Below are positions 7,090-11,727 of a stretch of DNA of 11,727 bases, in pieces (position 1 is the stretch's first letter; each line of letters starts with the position of its first letter). A program made the position numbers and the translations under genes. The notes under the pieces are model-generated. The model was not told where the DNA came from. It did not search any database and saw only the letters and a list, made by a program, of their open reading frames with translations. This DNA comes from Mollicutes bacterium PWAP (GTDB lineage: Bacteria > Bacillota_I > Bacilli_A > Mycoplasmatales > Metamycoplasmataceae). The stretch is from contig JAIFTM010000043.1 of assembly GCA_019661745.1 (NCBI GenBank), positions 1-11,727 of the forward strand, in the 5' to 3' direction.

Positions 7090-7095
7090 TATAAT
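7090..7095 (+). promoter_or_regulatory. -10 box of uvrC, leaderless type
   Basis: A perfect TATAAT ends 7 nt before the uvrC ATG and no Shine-Dalgarno is present. Another TATAAT at 7061-7066 lies 36 nt upstream of the ATG; if it is used, the leader of about 30 nt would also lack a Shine-Dalgarno. Confidence 0.55.
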
Positions 7096-7102
7096 TACCA
7101 TT

Positions 7103-8767
7103 ATGGAATTAAAAGATTTAGATAATACTCCTAAAAAACCAGGAGTATACATTTGAAAAAATGAATATGGATTACCCATTTATATTGGAAAAGCTAAAAA
7201 TCTTTACAATAGAACAAGACAATATCTAAAAGGACAAGAGCACTCTTATAAAATTGGAAAAATGATTTCTAATGTTGTAAAAATGGATTATATTGTTACA
7301 AACAATGATAAAGAAGCTTTAATTTTAGAGCGTAATTTAATTGAAAAAAATAAACCTATTTATAATATTCTTTTAACCGATGATAAAAGATACCCCTATT
7401 TAAAAATTAAGCTTTCAAAATCAAATAATTTAGAAATAAAATTTCAATTCAGAAAAATAAAAAAAGAAAAAAACACTTTCTTTTTTGGTCCCTTTCCAAC
7501 AGGTTATGGAGCTAAAAATTTAAGAAATATTTTAGAAAGAATTTATCTTTTTGAAAAAGGAATGCCTATAAAAAATAAAAATTATCAATACTGACTTGAA
7601 AAATTTAATGAGTTAAAAAAAATATTCACTAGTAGAAAAAGTTTTTTTACAAAATTTATTATTGATAAAATGAATATTGCAAGCGAAAAATACAATTATG
7701 AATTAGCAAATGAGTATAAAAATGCTCTTTATAGCATAGGTTATTATGATAATAATCAAGCGATAGAAGTTAATATTGAAGAAGATGTTGATGTATTAGG
7801 ATTTTATATAAAAGATGAATTTATTTTATTAACTATTATGTTTTACCGTTCAGGTATGATGCTTTCTAAATATGATTATATTTTTGAAATGGGCAATGAT
7901 GTCGAAACCTCTATAGATGAAATTGTTCATGGCTTATATAAAATAGAAGAAAAAACTAAAATTTATTCAAATTATAAATTTGAATTTATAAATTCTTTTG
8001 TGCCTAAAATTGGTTTTAAAAAGAAAATGGTTGAACTAGCAATAAAAAATTCTTCTCAAGAGTTTGATAAAAAAACTCTTTCTTATAAACAAAAAAGAGC
8101 AATTAATATTGATGGACTAAAAGATTTGCAAAAAATGCTTTATGGAATTGATGTAAGTGATATAGCAATGATGGATAATTCTAATACTTCAAACACAAAT
8201 CCTGTTTCTGTTGTTATTAGATATCAAAATGGATTTAAAAATTTTAATAAATATAGAAAATATAATCTTGAAGTTGGCAGCAGAAAAAGTGATGTTGATT
8301 ATATGAGGCAAGGAGTTATTAAATTTTTAAGAAGTGAAAAAAAAGATCTTCCTTCTTTGTTTATAGTTGATGGGGGGATTCAACAAATAAATGAAGTTTA
8401 TGAAATGTTATTAAATGTTAATGTAAAAGTTGTTGGACTTGTTAAAGATAAGAATCACAATACAGATAGATTAATTTCATATACTGGAGAAGATTTTAAA
8501 CTAGATAAAAAAAGTAATCTTTATAAATTTATGTCTCAAATGCAAATTGAAGTTGACAATTATGCCAAGAGAAAACACAGATCTAGAAATCTTTCATCTA
8601 TTGAAGGCAGTCTTTCATCTATTGAAGGAATAGGACCTAAATTAGAATCTAAAATTTTAAATCATTTTAAAAATTATCAAGCTATTTGAAATGCAAATTT
8701 AGAAGAATTATTAAAAGTAACAAGTAAAAGTATTGCCAAAAGAATAATGGAAAAATTTAAAAAATAA
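7103..8767 (+). CDS. uvrC: excinuclease ABC subunit C
   Basis: UvrC makes the 3' and 5' incisions in nucleotide excision repair together with UvrA and UvrB. 554 residues, slightly short for the family (about 590-610). Domains: GIY-YIG nuclease (PGVYIWKNEYG, YIGKAKNLYNR, about 13-38), a UVR-like UvrB-binding segment near 190-215, the RNase H-like domain with Asp350 (GIDVSD) and Asp423 (FIVDGG), and a C-terminal HhH region (SSIEGIGPKLESKIL). TGA codons read as Trp. Odd features: no cysteine anywhere, so the Cys cluster seen in many UvrC proteins is absent; the catalytic His of the DExH segment aligns with Asp485 (QIEVDNYA); GGKGQ reads GGIQQ; and a 7-residue tandem duplication precedes the HhH. 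Assignment is certain; second-incision chemistry is in doubt. Confidence 0.93.
8591..8632 (+). repeat. 21-nt in-frame tandem duplication within uvrC
   Basis: CTTTCATCTATTGAAGG is present at 8591-8607 and again at 8612-8628, a period of 21 nt. It encodes LSSIEGS then LSSIEGI (residues about 497-510). Other UvrC proteins have a single such segment before GIG/GVG of the HhH. Confidence 0.9.
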
Positions 8768-8768
8768 A

Positions 8769-8774
8769 TATAAT
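8769..8774 (+). promoter_or_regulatory. -10 box of cdaM
   Basis: A perfect TATAAT starts 2 nt after the uvrC stop codon and 36 nt before the cdaM ATG; the Shine-Dalgarno AAAAAAGGAG (8794-8803) lies between. cdaM can thus be transcribed independently of uvrC. Confidence 0.6.
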
Positions 8775-8809
8775 TCTAATAGATACTTATATTAAAAAAG
8801 GAGCATATT

Positions 8810-9424
8810 ATGACAAATGAATTTATTTTTGCAACTATTATTATTTTTGGATTTTTAATAATTGCATTAATTTCTTGACCAATTGGGCTTTATATTAAAA
8901 CCAGACATTTTAATCCCAAAAATATCAAAAGAAAAAGTCCCGATTCTAAAATTAGAACTTATTCTCAAATTGCTGAAGCAGTAGAAGTAATGTCAAAAGA
9001 AAAAATTGGCGCTTTGATTACTTTTCAAAGAGATGATGACTTAAATGTATTACAAACAGATGGCATAAAATTAGGTTCATTAATAGTTTCTAGCGTTATT
9101 GTTGCTTTATTTAGAAAAGAAAGCGATGTTCATGATGGGTCAATGATTTTATATGGAGACAAAATAGAAAGAATTGGATCTTTTTTTGAAATTGATTTTT
9201 CTTCTCAAATTAAAAACAAAAATTTTGGTGCCCGTCATAGGGCTGCTTCGGGGATTACCAAAAGTAGTGATGCTATTTCAATTACTGTTAGTGAAGAAAC
9301 TGGAAAAATACATATTTTTGAAGATGGTATTCCTAAATTAGTTAAATCAAAAGATATTTTTGAAGAACTTAATAGAAGAATTAAAGGTTCTAAAAAATTT
9401 AATAAAATACCAGATAGTATTTAA
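8810..9424 (+). CDS. cdaM: membrane-anchored diadenylate cyclase (c-di-AMP synthase)
   Basis: Makes cyclic di-AMP from two ATP. It has 204 residues: one N-terminal membrane helix (about 5-28), a short basic linker, then a DAC domain. This one-helix architecture matches the CdaM type described in Mycoplasma pneumoniae rather than three-helix CdaA or soluble DisA. Visible motifs: ITFQRDDDL, the DGA motif as DGS (109-111, VHDGSMILY), and the intact RHR motif (GARHRAASGITKSSDA, about 141-156) followed by the family sequence VSEETGKI. A TGA near 8877 reads as Trp (SWPIG). The start is supported by AAAAAAGGAG. In Firmicutes and mycoplasmas c-di-AMP is often essential and controls potassium and osmolyte transport. 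Followed by a terminator, then mgtE. Confidence 0.93.
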
Positions 9425-9432
9425 TGTTTGTT

Positions 9433-9454
9433 ATGTTTGAAAAAACATTTTTTT
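9433..9454 (+). terminator. rho-independent terminator of cdaM
   Basis: ATGTTT (9433-9438), GAAA tetraloop, AAACAT (9443-9448), then TTTTTT. The 6-bp stem is perfect. It lies 8 nt after the cdaM stop and separates it from mgtE. Confidence 0.75.
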
Positions 9455-9466
9455 ACATAGTTATTT

Positions 9467-9472
9467 TATAAT
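9467..9472 (+). promoter_or_regulatory. -10 box of mgtE
   Basis: A perfect TATAAT, 22 nt before the mgtE ATG; the Shine-Dalgarno AAAGGAG is at 9483-9489. The leader would be only about 15 nt, too short for an M-box magnesium riboswitch, and none is seen. Confidence 0.6.
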
Positions 9473-9494
9473 TTTAAATATCAAAGGAGTAATA

Positions 9495-10925
9495 ATGAGC
9501 TTAAAAATAGCTATTCATAAAAAAGATGTTAAATTAATAAGAAAAATTGTTTCTGATTATACAACTAGTGAAATTGCTGATTTATTAGAAACTTATAGTA
9601 TTCAAGAACGTTTTGTTTTTTTTAGACTATTAGATAGTAAAAAACAATCAGAAATTTTCGATTCTCTTGAACCAGAATTTCAAGAAGAATTATTTAGACT
9701 TTTTTCTGATGAAGATATTAAAGAACTTCTTGATGACCTTTATTCCGATGATATTGCTGATCTTGTCGATGATATGCCTGATGAACTTTCGACAAGAATA
9801 TTAAGAAATACTCCTAGCGAAAGAAGAAATGACATTAATAAACTTTTAAAGTATGATGACGATAAAACTGGTAGTATCATGAGTGTTGATATTGTTTTAA
9901 TTCAACAAGAAAGAACGGTTGATCAAACAATTAATATTATTAGAAAAGCTCGTGAAAATATTGAAATTACTAATAATGTTTTTATTGTGGATTCAAAAAA
10001 TAAATTAGTAGGATTTGTTGATTATTCAGACCTTTTATTTAATGATGGAAATAAAAAAATTAAATCTATTTCAAAACCTATTGCATCTTTAAAAGTAAAT
10101 ACCGACAAAGAAGAAGCAGTTAATCTTTTTGCTGATCATGATCATTCTTCTCTTCCTGTTGTGAATAGTCAAAATAAAGTTATTGGAATGATTACAGCTG
10201 ATGATGTTATTGATGTAGTTATTGAAGAAGCAAATGAAGATATTGTTAAAATGTCTGGTCAACAAGTCTCTGATGTTCCTTATTCAAAACAAAATATTTG
10301 ACAAATTTATAAAAGTAGAATTCTATGACTTTTATTATTGATGGTATCTGCAACATTAAGTCAAATAGTTCTTGATGAATTTCAAAAAATATCTCAAGAT
10401 ATTGTTGGTATCATTACATCTTCTTTAATGATTACTATATTGCCTGTTATTTCTGGAGCTGCTGGTAATGCTGGTAGCCAATCATCAACTAGTATAATTC
10501 GTTCATTAGTAATTGGGGATATAAAAACAAAGGATTATAAAAAAATTTTTCAAAAAGAACTTTTAGCTTCTGCATTAATTGGTTTAACTCTTGGCATTGT
10601 TAATTTTTTAAGATTAATGATTTATTATGCTGCCAAAGGTTATTTAAGTGATGGGAATGATATTGTAGATCAAGGATTAACAAAATTCCTACACGCTAAG
10701 AATATTGTTATTATTGTTCTTTCCGCCGCTGCCTCTATTGCTTTATTTGTTGTTATTATTCTTGCAAAAGTTGTTGGTGGAATGCTTCCCTTGATAGCTA
10801 AAAAAATGAAAATGGATCCTGCTGTAATGGCCGCCCCATTATTAACTACCCTTATAGATGCACTATCTACTTTAATTTTTATAGGAATTTCAATTTCTAT
10901 TCTTTATGGAGCATTTATTGCATAA
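9495..10925 (+). CDS. mgtE: magnesium channel/transporter MgtE
   Basis: A homodimeric Mg2+ channel of the plasma membrane, gated by cytoplasmic Mg2+. 476 residues, close to the usual 450. Order of domains: the acidic MgtE N domain of helical repeats (about 1-130, for example ELLDDLYSDDIADLVDDMP and the KYDDDKTGSIMS boundary motif), a CBS pair (about 135-255, with VFIVDSKNKLVGFVDYSDLL and SSLPVVNSQNKVIGMITADD), a connecting helix, and a five-helix membrane domain from about 275. Family motifs AAGNAGSQSSTSIIR (pore helix) and DPAVMAAPLLTTLIDALS are intact. TGA at 10299-10301 and 10326-10328 read as Trp. The start follows AAAGGAG with its own TATAAT. No clear hairpin terminator follows, only a T-rich stretch at 10938-10960. 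Confidence 0.96.
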
Positions 10926-10968
10926 ATCTAAAATTACACATTTTTATTTTTTTTCTTTATTAATCTTT

Positions 10969-10974
10969 TATAAT
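10969..10974 (+). promoter_or_regulatory. candidate -10 box of tRNA-Ser
   Basis: TATAAT, 21 nt before the tRNA. TAATAT at 10984-10989 ends 6 nt before the mature 5' end and is an alternative. Confidence 0.45.
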
Positions 10975-10995
10975 AATAATTATTAATATATTTAT

Positions 10996-11084
10996 GGGTA
11001 AGTACTCAAGTGGTGAAGAGGCGTCCCTGCTAAGGATGTAGGCGGTTATGCCGCGCGGAGGTTCGAATCCTCTCTTACCCGCCA
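10996..11084 (+). tRNA. tRNA-Ser, anticodon GCU
   Basis: The acceptor stem GGGTAAG (10996-11002) pairs with CTTACCC (11074-11080), followed by the discriminator G and an encoded CCA. The anticodon loop CTGCTAA is closed by a CC/GG stem and reads GCU, serving AGC/AGU serine codons. A long variable arm (around GGCGGTTATGCCGC) is typical of class II tRNA-Ser, and GGTTCGAATCC is the T arm. The 3' end runs directly into a T tract that may terminate transcription. Single-gene unit. Confidence 0.96.
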
Positions 11085-11184
11085 TTTTTTTTTACTTTTT
11101 TTTATTTAATAAAAATTAAATTATTATTTTACAAAAAAAATTAAACTTTTAAACGAAAAAAACAAAATTTTTATTTATTTTAAC

Positions 11185-11190
11185 TATAAT
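11185..11190 (+). promoter_or_regulatory. -10 box of the last gene
   Basis: A perfect TATAAT, 21 nt before the ATG at 11212, with the Shine-Dalgarno AAAAGGAG at 11199-11206 in between. Confidence 0.6.
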
Positions 11191-11211
11191 AAATTTATAA
11201 AAGGAGAAAAA

Positions 11212-11727
11212 ATGAGTACTCAAACTACAAAAAAACATGTTAGCTTTAAATCAATTAAAAGCTCTTTATGAATAATTTCATTCTTATTCATTGCTTTTGC
11301 ATTATTATTGTTAACAACAAATATATTAGAATTTTTACTACCTAACTCAAATAGTTTTATTCAATTCATGAATAACAACGATCAATTATGAATAACTTGA
11401 ATCGTGCCTGCTATTTTTGTAAGTATTGCATATTCACTATATTTAATTATTCATTTTCAAATGAATAAAGCAGAAACTTCATATTCGGAAAATAATAAAA
11501 AAAGATCTAATTATTATCATAAAAATTCAATTTTATCTATTGCAATGTTAATTGTGACTTTATTAGCTGCTATAGCTTTTATTGCAATCGGTAGTTTTAA
11601 ATGATTATCTAATAATGACTTAGGAGTTATTTCTACATTATGAAATGGTTTCGGTATTAATTCGGGTGATTTTAAAATTGGTATTACAATTTATATTTTT
11701 ACTGGATTTATTATATTATCTATTATC
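11212..11727 (+). CDS. membrane protein of unknown function (3' end cut by window)
   Basis: 172 residues are visible and the frame is still open at the window end. The N-terminus is short and basic-polar (MSTQTTKKHVSFKSIKSSLW), followed by hydrophobic segments near residues 20-43, 60-82, 106-128 and 156-172. The loop between the second and third is charged and Asn/Lys-rich (NKAETSYSENNKKRSN); a loop with GFGINSGDFKIG precedes the fourth. Six in-frame TGA codons read as Trp (11269-11271, 11389-11391, 11398-11400, 11602-11604 and 11641-11643 among them), so under the standard code the gene would be shattered. No lipobox or enzyme motif is seen and the family is not recognised. Strong Shine-Dalgarno and TATAAT support the start. 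Confidence 0.8.

Noticed and set aside
9425..9494. M-box magnesium riboswitch in front of mgtE
   Set aside because: The interval is 70 nt, is mostly occupied by the cdaM terminator and the mgtE -10 box, and leaves a leader too short for an M-box.

Overview
The window comes from a Mycoplasma-like mollicute. The DNA is extremely AT-rich, and many genes read correctly only if TGA encodes tryptophan: conserved alignments of S2, EF-Ts, RNase J, MutM, UvrC and MgtE run straight through in-frame TGA codons. This excludes phytoplasmas and acholeplasmas, where TGA is a stop. The isolated single 5S rRNA gene and a CdaM-type c-di-AMP synthase also fit mycoplasmas. I cannot name the species from sequence alone.

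Layout. (1) 1-2040: a structured, relatively GC-rich leader, then rpsB (ribosomal protein S2, with a C-terminal extension) and tsf (EF-Ts) as an operon ending in a small terminator. (2) 2061-4570: a four-helix membrane protein flanked by a 17-nt direct repeat, then an RNase J family protein whose active-site residues have been replaced, overlapping a 56-residue very basic protein. (3) 4580-5085: a small membrane protein gene and a stand-alone 5S rRNA gene with its own promoter. (4) 5091-8767: mutM on the minus strand (the only minus-strand gene), diverging from a DMT/EamA-type transporter, followed by uvrC. MutM and UvrC are both DNA repair enzymes and both carry substitutions at family-conserved positions. 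(5) 8769-10925: cdaM (c-di-AMP synthase) and mgtE (Mg2+ channel), each with its own promoter. (6) 10969-11727: tRNA-Ser(GCU) and the start of an unrecognised membrane protein cut by the window edge.

Two kinds of gene start are visible. Most genes have a good Shine-Dalgarno sequence and, where one can be seen, a TATAAT-like box some 30 or more nt upstream. Four genes (the membrane protein at 4592, mutM, the EamA transporter and uvrC) have no Shine-Dalgarno but carry a -10 box only 6-7 nt before the ATG, as expected for leaderless mRNAs.

I see no mobile element, CRISPR array or phage gene, and no gap of more than 300 bases without a gene. The window is mostly core mollicute gene content. The most unusual items are the degenerate RNase J, the modified UvrC and MutM, the Rho-N-like tail on S2 and the leaderless class of genes.
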